A stretch of 64,000 bases of DNA. It comes from Micrasema longulum. Lineage: Eukaryota > Arthropoda > Insecta > Trichoptera > Brachycentridae. The stretch lies in contig JAGVSM010003730.1 of assembly GCA_022494885.1 (NCBI GenBank), positions 392,333 to 456,332 of the forward strand, given 5' to 3'. Shown here one piece after another: positions 9,850-21,323 of this stretch; the first letter of the stretch is position 1, and every line of letters begins with the position of its first letter. Under the pieces are notes generated by a model. It saw nothing but the letters and a program-made list of their open reading frames with translations, was not told the origin of the DNA and did not search any database. Position numbers and translations under genes: made by a program.

Positions 9850-10412
9850 CTACTAACATTCTATGTCAATCGCATAAATCACATTGAATCAGTCCAACAT
9901 CGCTCGCTTCGAAAAGTAGCGTGGATGCTCGGACTAGAGAGAGATAATTATTCTTATGCTGAAATAGAGTCAATGTTAAATATTTCTAGTCTACAAAAAC
10001 GTAGAACTAATATTGACTCCATATATATGTTCGGCATACTAAATGGTATAATCGATGTTCCATCATTACTGGGACAAGTCAAATTCAATATTCCGACTCG
10101 TAGATTGAGAAACAATGAAGTACTGAAGTTCATCGATCAGCATAGAACAAACTATGGCCTAAATTCTCCAATGACCCGCCTTTGTCGTATTGTTAACTCG
10201 AGACAAGATCTGGACTTTTTTGGTTTAAGTTTACAGCTGTTTAAACGAGCACTAAATAAATAGTCCAGATCTTGTCTCGATGTCCCTTATGTTTGTCAAT
10301 GCTTCTTTCTTTTTTTTTTTTTCAAATGTTTTAAACTATTCTTTTATTGTAATATTTAAACCTTATAAATTGTATACATGGACAATGTCCGTTAATAAAT
10401 AAATAAATAACA
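9850..10412 (+). pseudogene. Jockey-like non-LTR retrotransposon 3' end
   Basis: An open frame from about 9851 to 10263 encodes HIESVQHRSLRKVAWMLGL, LQKRRTNIDSIYMFGILNG, FNIPTRRLRNNEVLKF, HRTNYGLNSPMTRLCRIVN and LSLQLFKRALNK. This is the post-RT C-terminal region of Jockey-like ORF2, truncated at the 5' side. The 3' UTR ends with a (TAAA)n tail at 10394-10410. A 19-bp inverted repeat straddles the stop codon. Related 3' UTRs appear inverted at 30917-31010 and 50800-50965, sharing GACAAGATCTG. Confidence 0.75.
10197..10280 (+). other. 19-bp inverted repeat around the stop codon
   Basis: TCGAGACAAGATCTGGACT (10197-10215) is repeated in reverse complement at 10262-10280, enclosing the last codons and overlapping the stop. 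It would form a long hairpin in the transcript end. Confidence 0.75.
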
Positions 10413-10539
10413 GCACATAATATAAACAGGAAATGATCTAAAAACCTTTGTCTATATTATGCAACAAGAAAAACTTACATTTGTCTTTGCTGTCGATTAG
10501 TATATTAAAAAACACGGAGTCGTAATTTAATTTTATTTT

Positions 10540-11137
10540 TTTATTTAAATCTTAAAGTAGGGCACAGATATCATACATATTGTTATGTGTGTTCTAATAA
10601 TAACATTGCAAATATATTTAATTTATAAATTGTTTATCACATATGTCTTGACCATTATTTTAAATTTTGATATGTTTTTTTCTTCATAAATATTTTTTCC
10701 ATTTCGTAATACTTTTTAATTGCTTTAAATAAAATGGAATTTTGTGACTTTGCCTTTTTCCTAAATGGAAGTCTAATTTTGTTCTTTTCTCTAGTATTGT
10801 GATCGTGTTCATGCTGGTTCCGATCAATTTTTTTCCAAAATTCTGTTTTTTTATTAGAGTTTATAATTTTATGAACAAATATCATTGTATTGTAAAATAT
10901 TCTTTGTTTATATGTTAATAATTTCATTTCATTTACCATCGACTTTACCCTCGTATATCTGTTTTTTTTCAAAATGATTCTAAAGGCTTTATTTTGTAAT
11001 ACAGTTAGTTTATCTATGTTTTCTTTGTTTGATAAAAATAAAATGCTACTACAGTAGTTAACGTGTGGTTCAATAATTGCTTTGTAAATGGCCCGCAACA
11101 AATTAAACGCGCACTTTGACAGGTTCTGCCAAGCCAC
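10540..11137 (-). pseudogene. Jockey-like non-LTR RT C-terminal fragment
   Basis: The minus-strand frame 10655-11137 reads AIYKAIIEPHVNYCSSILF, NKENIDKLTVLQNKAFRII, VNEMKLLTYKQRIFYNTMIF and ends KKKTYQNLK. The EPHVNYCS block followed by KLQ-type residues is the conserved region after the RT thumb. The 3' UTR (10540-10654) ends in a T-rich tail. It is almost identical to the nested copy at 6742-7344 but has an intact frame, so the family was recently active. Endonuclease and palm are missing. Confidence 0.8.
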
Positions 11138-11344
11138 TGAGTAAAGTTAGTGACTAGCTTCTTAGGGAAGTTAGTGACATAAATCTACTTTCGTCCTTAA
11201 TGTACCAAATTTGCCGAAATCAAATGGAAATATATTTTTTAAAGGTTGATCATAGATTAGACTTTTTGGGCAAAATATCCAGCCAGGGAAAAGTTGGACG
11301 GTTTCGCGGTATTGATATTTCTGAAGTCAGTTGTGCTTTTGTTA

Positions 11345-11370
11345 ATAAATCCAAGGAGTTGGATTTATTA
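11345..11370. other. Short perfect hairpin
   Basis: AATAAATCCAA and TTGGATTTATT pair exactly around GGAG, just upstream of the RTE-like fragment. Confidence 0.5.
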
Positions 11371-11378
11371 TTTAGTTT

Positions 11379-12558
11379 TTGGCGAAAAACCAGAAGCTTT
11401 TTTGCGCTTTTGTTGATTTGCAAAAAGCATTTGATCGAGTTGATAGGATAAAATTATGGATGGTTCTATCGGAGTATGGAGTGAGTGACAACCTTGTCCG
11501 CGCTATTGCTTCCTTGTACAAAGATAGTGGAGCGTGTGTAAGGGTAAATGGGTCATTAACTTCCTGGTTTGACATCCCTAAAGGAGTCAAACAGGGATGT
11601 GTAATGTCACCGTGGTTATTCAACATATACATGGATAAATGTATGAAAGAATTGAAAAGTATGGATGTGGGAGCGAAAATGAGTAATCTAACTGTCAGTT
11701 GCCTTCTGTACGCCGATGACGCAGTCCTCCTAGCTGACAGCAAAGAGGAACTGCAATCCTTGGTTACAAAGGTTTACGAAGTGTGCAAGGAGAGTAATTT
11801 GCTAATGAATGTGCAAAAGTCGAACGTCATGGTCTTTGAAAGAAATGTAACTATGACTGAATGTAAGATTGTAGTAAATAGAGATAGTTTGAAACATGTC
11901 GAAGAATTTGTATATCTGGGTAGTATGTTTACTAGAGATGGAATTATAGACAAGGATATTGAAAGGAGGGTTGGTGCCGGTAACAGAGTTAATGGTGCAT
12001 TAAAGTCTGTCGTAGCAAATAAGTGTCTATCGCAAGAGGCTAAATTAGCAGTTCATAATGGAGTTCTGGTGCCAACCCTAATGTATGGAAGCGAAGCATG
12101 GAGTTGGAAAAAAAGGGACGAAAGTAGACTGAATGCTGTTGAAATGCGATCCCTCAGGCGAATGTGCGGAAAAACAATGTATGATAGGTGCCCTAATGTC
12201 GAAATTAGAGCAGAATGCAAGGCTGAGTTAAGCATTATCGACAAAATTAAGAAAGGTCTTTGCGATGGTTCGGTCATGTGGAGCGAATGAATGATGAAAG
12301 AACGACTAAAAAGATTTATGATGCGAATGTGTCTGGTTGTAGAAGTCGAGGAAGGCCGAGAAAGACATGGCATGATCAAGTACAACAAATTCTTGAAAGT
12401 GGTCATGTGAAAAGTCGGAATAATCGACGTGCGTGCATGAGAAGATGTATGAATGTGAAGGAAACAAAGGAAGTGTGCCAGGACAGAGTGGTGTGGCGTT
12501 CTATCCTCTCTGCCTACCCCTCTGGTGAAATGGCGTGATGGTTAGTTAGTTAGTTAGA
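11379..12558 (+). pseudogene. RTE-like non-LTR retrotransposon, RT and C-terminus
   Basis: The frame 11379-12290 begins inside the RT palm: FVDLQKAFDRVDR (residues 10-23), GVKQGCVMSPWLFNIYMD (69-86), LLYADDAVLLAD (109-120, catalytic YADD intact), EFVYLGSMF, then LAVHNGVLVPTLMYGSEAW. A frameshift near 12255 moves the C-terminal RWFGHVERMNDERTTKK and RSRGRPRKTWHDQ blocks into the frame 12260-12538. The order fits RTE-type ORF2. The 3' UTR is only a few bases and ends in a GTTA tandem (12541-12557), an RTE habit. Endonuclease and RT fingers are missing. It shares its 3' end (CTCTCTGCCTACCCCT, AAATGGCGTGATGGT) with the copy at 32678-35290. Confidence 0.85.
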
Positions 12559-12559
12559 A

Positions 12560-13190
12560 AGGGAATCAGGGACAGGAATCTGGATGATATCTCCAAGTCC
12601 TGGCTTCTGGGTAGTTTTTCCTTTTTTGGTGAACACGGCACTTTCACTATAGTTTTTTGCAAAATATAAAGATGAATGTGGCGGAGCGGCGGTCAGATGA
12701 TGTAAAGATGTTCATATGCGGGCAGATGATTATAGGACGAGCAGATGCGGGCAGATAAAATTATGAACATGCGGTAGTTGGCAGAAATTATCAAGAAAAA
12801 AAAATTGTGTAATTGTTGATGTTGATTAATATGGATATGGAAAATTGTTTCCATTGCAACCGTAGCTACCCATAAACATATAGACGAGGAGAATAACAAA
12901 CATTGATAGTTGGGTGATCACAGGATGCGTAGGATAGGTGGACTTTCATCCACTGGCGGTCCATCCAGCCACAAACCACTCAATCCCATCAACCACTCGC
13001 GTAATCAAGTACAATAGTCAAATCTCGTGTACTAGACAATGATGATAATATTTTATTGTTCAGTGAGTAGTCGTATTTTATTGGATTTTCCAGACAAAAA
13101 AATCTCATAACCTGTACTTACTTAAGTTTAGATGTTGATTATTGGATGAGCACTAGCTGTTAAAAGACAGTAAATCAGATTGCATTAGTG
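12560..13190. other. No gene; short repeated GCGGGCAGAT words
   Basis: GCGGGCAGAT occurs near 12718 and 12748 with related GCAGATG and GTCAGATG words nearby. Nothing else recognised. Confidence 0.35.
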
Positions 13191-13194
13191 AACA

Positions 13195-13870
13195 ATCGGA
13201 AGGGTTGTCAATCTTAGTGTCGTCAGCAAGCAGCCAATTGATGAAGTAAGAAAAACATTTTTTTGATCATTGATGAATAGATTAAATAGCAAAGGAGCAA
13301 GGTAAAATTAAGAATTTGAATGAAATATATAGGTATTTTAAAAACTTTGTTTGTACTCGTTCAAGATCATGTGAGTTGCTGTAATAAGCAGGACTCTAAA
13401 CTGCAGATGCATACTTTAGCTGTGATCTAACAATAAAATAACGATTGTTTCAATTTTTTTTCAAATGCTGAGTGTTGCGTATAACAAAACCTAACGTTTG
13501 TATAACCTTATTGGAGATAATTTCATAGTGATGTGAGAAAGTTACATGGTTAGTTACTTTAATATAATGGACGTGTTCAACGGCTTTATTATTAATAAAA
13601 TAACTTGACACAGCGGGTTTTCTAGGGTAGTATTTTTTAACATTTAAAAACAGTTTATTCAGTTAGCTTGTCTTTATTTTTGCAGTACGTCAACATTATT
13701 TAAGTCTTTAATAATTCTAAACAGTTTGAGGTCATCAGCATAAAGAACATAATTGACACCATGGAAAAAAGACGATAAATCATTTATTTACAGTACAAAC
13801 AGAAGTGGCCCTAAGTGCGATCTACCTACAAGTTGTTTGTTAATCATTCAGTATTTTCCTTCATTTGAAG
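13195..13870 (-). pseudogene. Two decayed non-LTR RT pieces
   Basis: The minus strand near 13865-13690 reads HLGPLLFVL, INDLSSFFHGVNYVLYADD and LKLFRIIKDLNNVDVLQ, which is RT block with the YADD motif. Further along (about 13300-13200) a second FYLAPLLFNLFINDQKNVFL block appears, so the same RT region is present twice in a row. Stops and frameshifts are frequent in both. Likely Jockey/CR1-like. Confidence 0.6.
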
Positions 13871-14011
13871 GAAATTGTATTTCCTGGAAAGTCACAATGC
13901 TAGCTTGTATTTAAAAAATGCGGTGTGACTTTAATTATGTGGTATGTAATAGATATGATTAATGTTACCTGCAATTGCCACGAAGACGTTAATTTATATT
14001 TAGTAATTGTG

Positions 14012-14242
14012 TTCTAATGCCCAGCGCGTTTGCCTGTATTTTAAGATGTTTCGGATTCGATTCCCGGCGTGGTTGACTTGAAATATTTATTCCTAAATGT
14101 GTATTAGAATTACAATATAATATTTTACAATCCCTAGACTGACTTGATAATTTTACCTTCATGTAACAAAAATGAAAAAGACATGCTGCGGACGGTGTAC
14201 CAATGCAGCACCGTATGCACTATTACACGCTAAAACGGAATA
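14012..14242 (+). mobile_element. SINE2 copy, decayed
   Basis: It starts in a tRNA-Gly-like head (AATGCCCAGCGCGTTTGCCTG), with B-box-like TTCGGATTCGATTCCC. The body includes TTGACTTGAAATATTTATT, TTACCTTCATGTAA and CCAATGCAGC. It is an older copy than 25238-25502. Confidence 0.7.
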
Positions 14243-14249
14243 ATTATTT

Positions 14250-14730
14250 TTAAAAAAAAATGCAAATTAAAGAAGCAAGTTCATCAAAATGAGCATTTTC
14301 GAATTGTTAAATAGATATGCATATTTTTTGTTTTTGACGAATGTCTTCATTACTCTAACGCCAAACTAGCGGGATGCAGATATAAAAATACGGAGCATTT
14401 CGGTTTCGCGCACTGATTTTTAAGTCTTTTTGGCGATCGAAATTTTTACGTGAAAACGGAACAAATTCGCTGATGAATTTCAATTCTTAGTTGGCCTCTA
14501 CAAACTATATTTTCCTGGATTTTATTCTGCAATAACGTCTATATAAGATAAGGATACGGCATTCTTAATGTGAAAACTAACATTTTGTACTTTATCATAG
14601 AAAAAACGAATAAAACAAACACGGCATCACAAAACTGCATTTTTTTCCGAAAAAAATTATGTAAAATATACTGACTGAAACGTTGCAAAACAGTACGATA
14701 TGTATTTAAAGTAAATCTAATTTTTTTTTT
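14250..14730. other. No recognised feature
   Basis: AT-rich spacer without a supported gene. The short minus-strand ORF here has no recognisable motif. Confidence 0.4.
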
Positions 14731-14734
14731 GAAC

Positions 14735-14965
14735 AAGTGTAAAAACTACATTAAATTTTAATTAGTATGAATGTATTTTTGTTTTATGTTTTTTCATTAT
14801 ATTCCTATGTTTTTTCCTATGTACTCTTATTTAAAATTATATAAACTCTTATAATAAACAATAAACAACTACAACAGTATAAGTCACTCTCCAAGCACAA
14901 AAGTTAGTCTCTTTTTTGGAGAGTTACAGTGATAACATTTACTAGATTTGTAAAAGTAGATATGT
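14735..14965 (+). repeat. HP1 repeat copy
   Basis: It matches 465-690 (TTTTAATTAGTATGAATGTAT at one end, AAAAGTAGATATG at the other). The hairpin lies at 14886-14924. It is not inside FB1 here, so HP1 is an independent unit. Confidence 0.6.
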
Positions 14966-14969
14966 ATAG

Positions 14970-15410
14970 AATTTAAAAGAAAAAAAAATACTGGATAAAA
15001 AAGGAACATTCTTTAATTTATGGCGTTCATTTTAAACCAATATACTCGCCCGCTGTGATAATTTGTTTGTAAAAGTCGTAATTTTGTTATTCCATATCAA
15101 GTATCGTATAATATATTTCTAAAATCTTTATAAAATTTGCTTTGAACTGGCCTAAACAATGTATTAACTGTTAAATACCTTTTGCAAAAAAGCCCACATT
15201 CAATTTATTTTGCCAACTGTCACTTTATTTGAAAAAAAACTTGCATCAAAATACTGACAATGGTGGTTATTTTATTACTTAAATCTACCCCTAAATGCAA
15301 GCAATAATGAACAAACACTTAAGTTTATCTTCTGAAAAAAGAAACACCTTTACGAGTATTTCTCAAAATCGGAAAACACTAAGCGTAGAAATTGCAATCT
15401 GTTGGATGCG
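14970..15410. other. No recognised feature
   Basis: AT-rich, no ORF or repeat match. Confidence 0.4.
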
Positions 15411-15417
15411 GTTTTCT

Positions 15418-15457
15418 GAACTGTTAACGCCGTTGCGTCGGCGTCATAACAGTTCAT
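15418..15457. other. Palindrome with GC core
   Basis: TGAACTGTTA ... TAACAGTTCA outer arms and CGCC/GGCG inner arms enclose GTTGCGTC. It forms a stable hairpin or cruciform. Its role is unknown; it could be the end of an undetected repeat. Confidence 0.55.
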
Positions 15458-15654
15458 GACATAAGTTTGATGGATGGTATTAATTTGTTTATTCAAAAAG
15501 TAGTACGGAAAATTTGTTTTAGGCCCACATGTAACAATGAAAATAAGGCGAATTCAACTTGTGGATTTTGAAGCGGAGATTTTCGCTGTGGCACTCAAAA
15601 GGTACTGATATTAAAAGCTGAGATCTGCGCTCAGACATTCAAACAAACAAAGAT

Positions 15655-16665
15655 AGAATGCCACATCACTCTGTCTTTGCATATAGACCTCGCTTCCTCT
15701 ACATTCTCACATCTTCTCATACACGCGCGGCGATTATCCTTACTCTTGGCATGTCCATCTTCAAGTATTTGATGGACTTGATAGTGCCATGTCTCTATCG
15801 GTCTTCCTCATTTTATGCCTCCGTCAATACTAGACGATCTTTCGCTGTCCATTCGCTCCAAATGTCCAAATCAATGCAGCCACTTTCTTGATTGTGTCGA
15901 AAATGCATGTCTTAGCCTTACACAGTTCACGGATCTCGACATTTGTGCACCTATCTACATCGTTTTACCACACATTCAACCTACTTTTATCATTATTTTT
16001 CCAATTCCATTCTTCGCACCCATACATAAGGGTTGGCATTAGAACTCCATTTTGAACTGCTAGTTTGACTTCTGCGACAAACATTTGTTTACAAAGGTAG
16101 AATACATTTTACCGTTCACCCTGTTCCCGGCACTCACCCTCCTTTCAATATCTTTCTCTCTTTTTTTTATCCCTAGTAACTTCCCAGATACACGAATTCT
16201 TCTACCTAATTCAGAATATCTCCGTTCACACTGATCTCACATTAAGTTATATTTTCATCCCTTTCAAAAATGTGACCATGGTGACACGACACATCCCTGT
16301 TGGACTCCTTTGGTAATGTTAAACCACGATACAAATGACCCATTTACCCTCACACATGCCGGAATTTTCTTTGTAGAGTGACGCAATAGCCCTTGTCAGG
16401 TTACCATTCACTCCATACTCCGATAAAACCTACTCCATACTCTGAAAAGCTTTTGGTGTTAAGCCAGAAATTTTTGTAATATTTTGCAGAGCAAATCCAT
16501 GTTTCCTCTTCCATTCATAAAACCACTTTGTATATCCCACACTCTATCTTGAGTCACTTCTCTTACTCTCTCAATCAGTATTCTGCCATACATTTTTCCA
16601 ACAGGGTTTAAAAGGCTGATAGCTCTATAGTTTTCTCAATCTACCCTAGAGCCATGTGTAAGTAA
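15655..16665 (-). pseudogene. RTE-like non-LTR retrotransposon, decayed
   Basis: Reading the minus strand from 16660 gives ENYRAISLLNPVGKMYGRIL, REVTQDRVWDIQSGF, then VLSEYGVNGNLTRAIASLY, VRVNGSFVSWFNITKGV and QQGCVVSP, followed by increasingly broken thumb and C-terminal sequence to about 15655. These are the same blocks as in the plus-strand RTE-like copies. Frameshifts and stops are common. The plus-strand ORFs in this interval are shadows. Confidence 0.75.
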
Positions 16666-16699
16666 ATTATTGTTGAATTTGAGTACATTAAGTAAATTG

Positions 16700-17000
16700 A
16701 GTAAATATACGAGACATATCCAGAAAGTACTTTTTTGGCCGAAATTGAGGTTTTGTATTTTGATTTGAAGGTCTTCCACTCCTTTCGTTCGTTCTTCCTT
16801 CATTAAACTCACGCCATTTAAATACGTTTGTTCGGTTCATAGCACCTTCATCATAAACAGTTTTGATCTGTGCAAAAAATTCAGTCGGAGTTTTCCCTTC
16901 CGCGAGAAGGAACCTTATGACAGCGCGCACCTCATATCTTTCACAGAAACGAACACTACGAGTCAAGTTTTGGTACTAACAAGGGTCGCAGGTGCTCGTT
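16700..17000 (-). pseudogene. Mariner-family transposon, internally deleted
   Basis: The minus-strand frame 16688-16966 reads YEVRAVIRFLLAEGKTPTEF, NRTNVFKWREFNEGRTN and ERSGRPSNQ, the N-terminal helix-turn-helix DNA-binding domain of mariner transposase. It then jumps to a terminal sequence containing CCAGAAAGTACTTTTTTGGCC (plus strand, 16711-16731), which resembles a mariner terminal repeat. The DDD catalytic domain is deleted. Confidence 0.75.
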
Positions 17001-17009
17001 GTGTTCAGG

Positions 17010-17265
17010 AGACCCCACTACCAATCAGTGTTGCCAACTTTTGAAAAAAAATCTTACCTTCTGGATATTTATTGATTTATTTTTATTTTGGAAAAAAACA
17101 ACACTTTTGATGTATTGTATAAAAAAAAATAACAATACATATGAACGAAAATTGTGAAAACAGTCAATAAAAATTTTCCACAGTGGTGTAAGATATCGAT
17201 TAAGTACATTATCGGTATCAACATAAAAGCAATCAACAATTGTTAGGCACTTAGAAACTTGCAAA
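17010..17265. other. No recognised gene
   Basis: AT-rich. The short minus-strand ORF has no family features. Confidence 0.35.
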
Positions 17266-17269
17266 TAAA

Positions 17270-19480
17270 ATAAAAATACATATACTTATTTACAGTTATA
17301 AAAATAAAGTCAATAGAAATAAGATAAATTTAAAGAATAAGAAAAGAAAAAAGTTATATAAAAATAATGTAAAAGGTACAAAAATATAATAATGAACATA
17401 CGAATACATACATAATTACTGACATCGTAAAACTAAACGGGTGTACTTTCTATGAGGAATTTTCTATATTTCTAATAAGAGAGATGAAAAATGTCTGCGT
17501 GACCGGAGAGAACAGTGTTATAATAATGACATGCTCTAAAGAAAAAGTCGTTTTTCCTTGAGTTAGTCCAGAGTTTTAAATAAATTTAGTGTACAGTGAA
17601 ATTTATATTTTAATAAATTAATGAATCTTTAATGTTTCCTTTCTAGGTTTTTTATTTATATATTATATTGGGGATTCTATATAATTTAAGCATATTCTAA
17701 TTGACTTCTCACATATGTGTTATATAGCAATATAAATGTTTTAATGTTTTTGAAGTCATTAGACATGCGCATTAAAAAACCTAGCATTTTGTATGCCTTA
17801 TTAATAATTCCATTAATGTGAATATCGAACACAAGCTTGGAATCTAAAACTATTCCTAAGTCTCTGATAACGTTATTTCTTGGAACCATTTCATTCATTA
17901 AAGTAAACTGAAAATTTAAAGGATTATGTTTACGCGAGAAAGATATACAAGTGTATTTATTAATGTTAAGGGTAAGATGGTTGATGCGGCAATTATCTGA
18001 GAGGCAGCTCAAATCAGATTGAAGAAGGTTGCAGTCCTCAATTGAATTTATTTTCATAAATATTTTACTATTATCAGCAAAGAGTACAGATTTGGCATGA
18101 TGAAAGCATTCCTGAATGTCGTTAATAAATATATTAAATAGAAGGAGTCCTAGAATTGATCCTTGTGGTACGCCAGATGTAACAGAAAAACAGTTGGATT
18201 TATATCCAGAAATCACTACAGCTTGTGATCTGTTATCAATGTAAGAACATATCCATCGATGTAAATCACCACTAATGCCAATTAGTTTAATTTTGAATAA
18301 TAAAGTTTTATGATCAACTTTATCGAAGGCTTTACTAAAGTCCGTGTAGATTGAGTCAACTTGGAATCGGTTGTCCATATTTTTCAAAAGATAATTAGTA
18401 TAATAAACTAAATTTGTTGCAGTAGATCTTCCAGGTATAAAACCATGTTGTGAAGTACTAAAAGAAGATTTAAGGGCTTCAGATATTTGATCATAAAATA
18501 TTTTCTCAAAAAGTTTAGAAAAAATGGATAATTTAGAAATTGGTCTATAATTTTTGACCTCCGATTTAGGGCCTGATTTATAAATAGGAAAAATAAAGGC
18601 AGTTTTCCAAAGATTAGGAACAACACCATAATTTAATGACTTATTGAAAAGCAACGCGAGTGGACTTCCTAGTTGTTCAGCGCAGTTAATTATAAATGTG
18701 AGTGGTATAAGATCAGGTCCAGCTCCTTTTGTGGAATCGAGATTCTTTAAGTACTTTAATACTAAATCAGTATTGATTTCAATGCTGCTAATGTTAGTTG
18801 GTAAATCACTTAATATATCCGTTCTGTTATTCGATACATCTTATGGCTTTTCATAAACGGATTTGAAAAAAGTAGCAAAAAGCTCGCAAATATCTTTCCC
18901 GTAGTCGGCAACAGTTTCGTTATAAATTACCATTTAAGGAATAGAAGAAGATTTTTGTTTAGATTTTATATAAGACCAAAAAAGTTTAGGGGAACTACAG
19001 ACGCTGGTTTCTGCGTGCTCGATGTAAGTTTTAAAAGTAGCTTTAGATTATTTTTTTGTCTAGATCTTAAAAGGGGAAAAGTCGAATAATCAATAGGATT
19101 ACCATATTTTTTTTCACTTGTCGAAATATATATTTTTTTCTTTGGAAATTTTGACCAGACTAAATGTATACCATGGGGACTTGGTGGAGAGAGATACTCG
19201 TTTTTTAGGAATTATTGAATCAATCAGTTCATTTAATATATTATAGAATATTATTAGCGATAAATCAATATCTTTGAATCTGAATAACTCTTCCCAGTTT
19301 ATTTCGTTTAGCTTATTTCGGTTAAGATCATAGTTTCCACGTGAAAAATTGGGTTTCATAATAGGTTGATGGTGAATGCATTGTTTGACTTCGAAAGCAG
19401 ATTCAATACTAATTGATCTGTGATGAACATCTTCATGGACTAAGGGAAAATCCGATGGAAATACATTGATCATATCTCAA
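17270..19480 (-). pseudogene. Jockey-like non-LTR retrotransposon, 5'-truncated
   Basis: Read from 19473 downward: the endonuclease-RT linker (FPLVHEDVHHRSISIESAF), a segment with stops near 18935 and 18838 (LDSTKGAGPDLIPL), then a long open frame 18654-17686 with RT blocks: WKTAFIFPIYKSG, KNYRPISKLSIFSKLFEKI, QHGFIPGRSTATNL, YTDFSKAFDKVDH, VTSGVPQGSILGLLLFNIF, VLFADNSKIF, LDSKLVFDIHI, YVRSQLEYA. The catalytic FADD has become FADN, which should abolish polymerase activity. A 3' UTR of about 400 bp runs to a weak A-rich end near 17270. Confidence 0.85.
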
Positions 19481-19483
19481 ATC

Positions 19484-19700
19484 ATATCATATCAGATCAT
19501 ATCATTGATATGCCTCGTACTATTTCTATTTCAGTTTAAATATATTTACACTTTTCTAATTTTTTATGTTTTCTAGCATTTTTGATTGAGGATAAGGATT
19601 TGATGATGATGATTTTTAGGAAGTAATTACTTTGATTTATTATATGGGTTTTATTATTAAAAGATTTTCAAACGTGTCTTCAATCTCTTAGTGGAATTTC
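19484..19700. repeat. ATCATATC-type simple repeat and spacer
   Basis: ATCATATC words recur at 19468-19510. The rest is AT-rich without recognised features. Confidence 0.4.
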
Positions 19701-19995
19701 AAAAGTATTGTTTTTAGTACTTATTCTTGTGGGGAAAATATTTAATTATCAAATGGGATTACGAGTAATGGAACGGAACATACATTCTAATCGACTAAGT
19801 GGATTAGTAATTAGTACACAGATAGAGGGGATATCTGAGCACACAAACCACACGGGGCGCCCTTTGCCGAGAATACCTCAAGGATTTATGCAAAGATATG
19901 AGCTCCGGGCTCCGGGTCACATGCAGACTTAGAGAGGGCCGCTCAAGTCAGACCCGAGCGCGGAGTGGCTGGGGAGATGCGGAGCTGTGTTGCAA
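19701..19995. other. Locally GC-rich sequence of unknown origin
   Basis: 19850-19985 is much richer in G+C than its surroundings (GGGGCGCCC, GCTCCGGGCTCCGGGTCAC, CCCGAGCGCGGAGTGG). A 74-codon plus-strand ORF crosses it but has no recognisable motif. It may be an unknown repeat or old exon. Confidence 0.3.
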
Positions 19996-19999
19996 ACCA

Positions 20000-20240
20000 A
20001 TCCAGAGGATTAAAACCTTGTCCTCGATTACTATGGGAAGTTAACAGAGGTATCTTCGATTGTCTATAAAGTATCATGGAATTTTCTCTGCAAAAAAATA
20101 ATGCATTTGTATGATTTTTTTATTTACAACAAGTTCAATTACATATTCCTGACGAAGATTTTTGTACAAATGTACACATTTTTGTACAGAAAATTCAATT
20201 GTACTTTATCAAAAATTTAAGATAACTCTTTTAATAATAA
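20000..20240. mobile_element. M1 MITE fragment
   Basis: CTCGATTACTATGGGAAGTT near 20022 matches the terminal repeat of M1 (28403-28642 and 47629-47856), and CTGACGAAGA near 20150 matches its interior. The far end is missing. Confidence 0.45.
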
Positions 20241-20244
20241 AAGT

Positions 20245-20745
20245 CATCATCATTTCATGTCTGCTCCCTCGTTGGAGTATACGGTGTCCACGAAGATCCT
20301 CCATGCATCTCAGTCGGCTGCCAGCTCCTGTGCATCCTCCTAAGTCAGGTTTACATCCCGTAGTTCTGACACGAACTGCTGACAAACAGTCAGCACTGGA
20401 CGTCCGGGACGTCGAGAACCGGATGCCTTGTAAAGTAGGCGGGCGTGGTTAAGGGTCTCAGGAGGCATCCGCAGTACATGGCCAAGCCAACCGTATCGCC
20501 TCCGCTTGATGACGATTGTCACTGGAGTTTGCTGCGTCCGTTCTCTTATTACGACATGCCACACACCCGAGATTCTTCTGAGACATCTATTCTCAAAACT
20601 CGGTATTTTGCTGTTTTGGGCCCAAGTGAGGCGCCACGATTCGCATCTGTAGAGGAAAATAGGTGTTATGTAGGCGTTATATTAGCAGCATTTGGTTTTC
20701 ACTGAGTAAACATCCGATCTCCAAACAGCCAGTGCCTCGATTATG
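20245..20745 (-). pseudogene. RTE-like RT C-terminal fragment with ATG tail
   Basis: The minus strand reads YITPIFLYRCESWRLTWAQ, NRCLRRISGVWHVVIRERT, IVIKRRRYGWLGHVLRMPPE, GSRRPGRPVL, a stop, EDAQELAAD, then WRIFVDTVYSNEGADMK and a TGATGATGA end. This is the C-terminal region and microsatellite tail of an RTE-type element, a different subfamily from 11379-12558. Confidence 0.75.
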
Positions 20746-21110
20746 AACGCTATCTTCACCTGTATATATCGAGACGGTATATTTAACTTATGTACTATCA
20801 GTATCTTAACTCGGTATGTTCTACCTACTTGTCATATCGACATCATATGATCGAAACAAGCCAATGGAATGACCGCAAACAATTAGTCCGCGTTCCTTAC
20901 GTCATTAACATTTTAAAAAGTGCTCACTTCAAAGCTATTATAATCTCCAATAGATCACAATTCAAGCAAAAAATGCTCGCTTGAACATAAATTTTGCATG
21001 ACTTTTGGAAATCACCTAGACGGTACGCTTAACGATCGTCTGTATGTATCTACAGATCGACTACGAAGCCGGCTCTTATAACGTTTCGATACATACACTC
21101 GGAAAGATTG
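20735..21110 (-). repeat. R1 repeat, uninterrupted copy
   Basis: In reverse complement it matches 4290-4380 joined to 4955-5245. It starts with CCTCGATTATGAACGCTATC and contains CATATGATCGAAACAAGCC. The same end sequence also occurs near 31992. It may be a MITE whose far end lies near 21110. Confidence 0.5.
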
Positions 21111-21288
21111 TAAAACAGATGGAAGAAATATGAAAACTAAATTACTTTTTTGAGTGGAACTTTCTGACGCATATAATCTGTGTCTGACGCATAGATACTC
21201 CTTTTTGTTAATAAGACAGAACCTAGCGACATTGTTTTCAGATCTAGGCGTTCGTTTTATTAAAGTGACATTTATTTCGGAGTTTAAT

Positions 21289-21323
21289 TCCTCTGTAGGG
21301 GGGTCGCGAGAGGTCGAGAAAAC
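21289..21323. repeat. Second hAT-like terminus
   Basis: GTAGGGGGGTCGCGAGAGG followed by GAGAAAACTTCAG resembles the right end of the hAT element near 22600-22638 (GGGGGGTCGTG ... GGTTGAAAAACGCTG) and points the same way. It may be the edge of another hAT copy. Confidence 0.35.

Noticed and set aside
11372..11743. 123-codon minus-strand ORF
   Set aside because: Antisense to the RTE-like RT coding sequence.
15658..16042. Two plus-strand ORFs
   Set aside because: They are antisense shadows of the minus-strand RTE-like copy.
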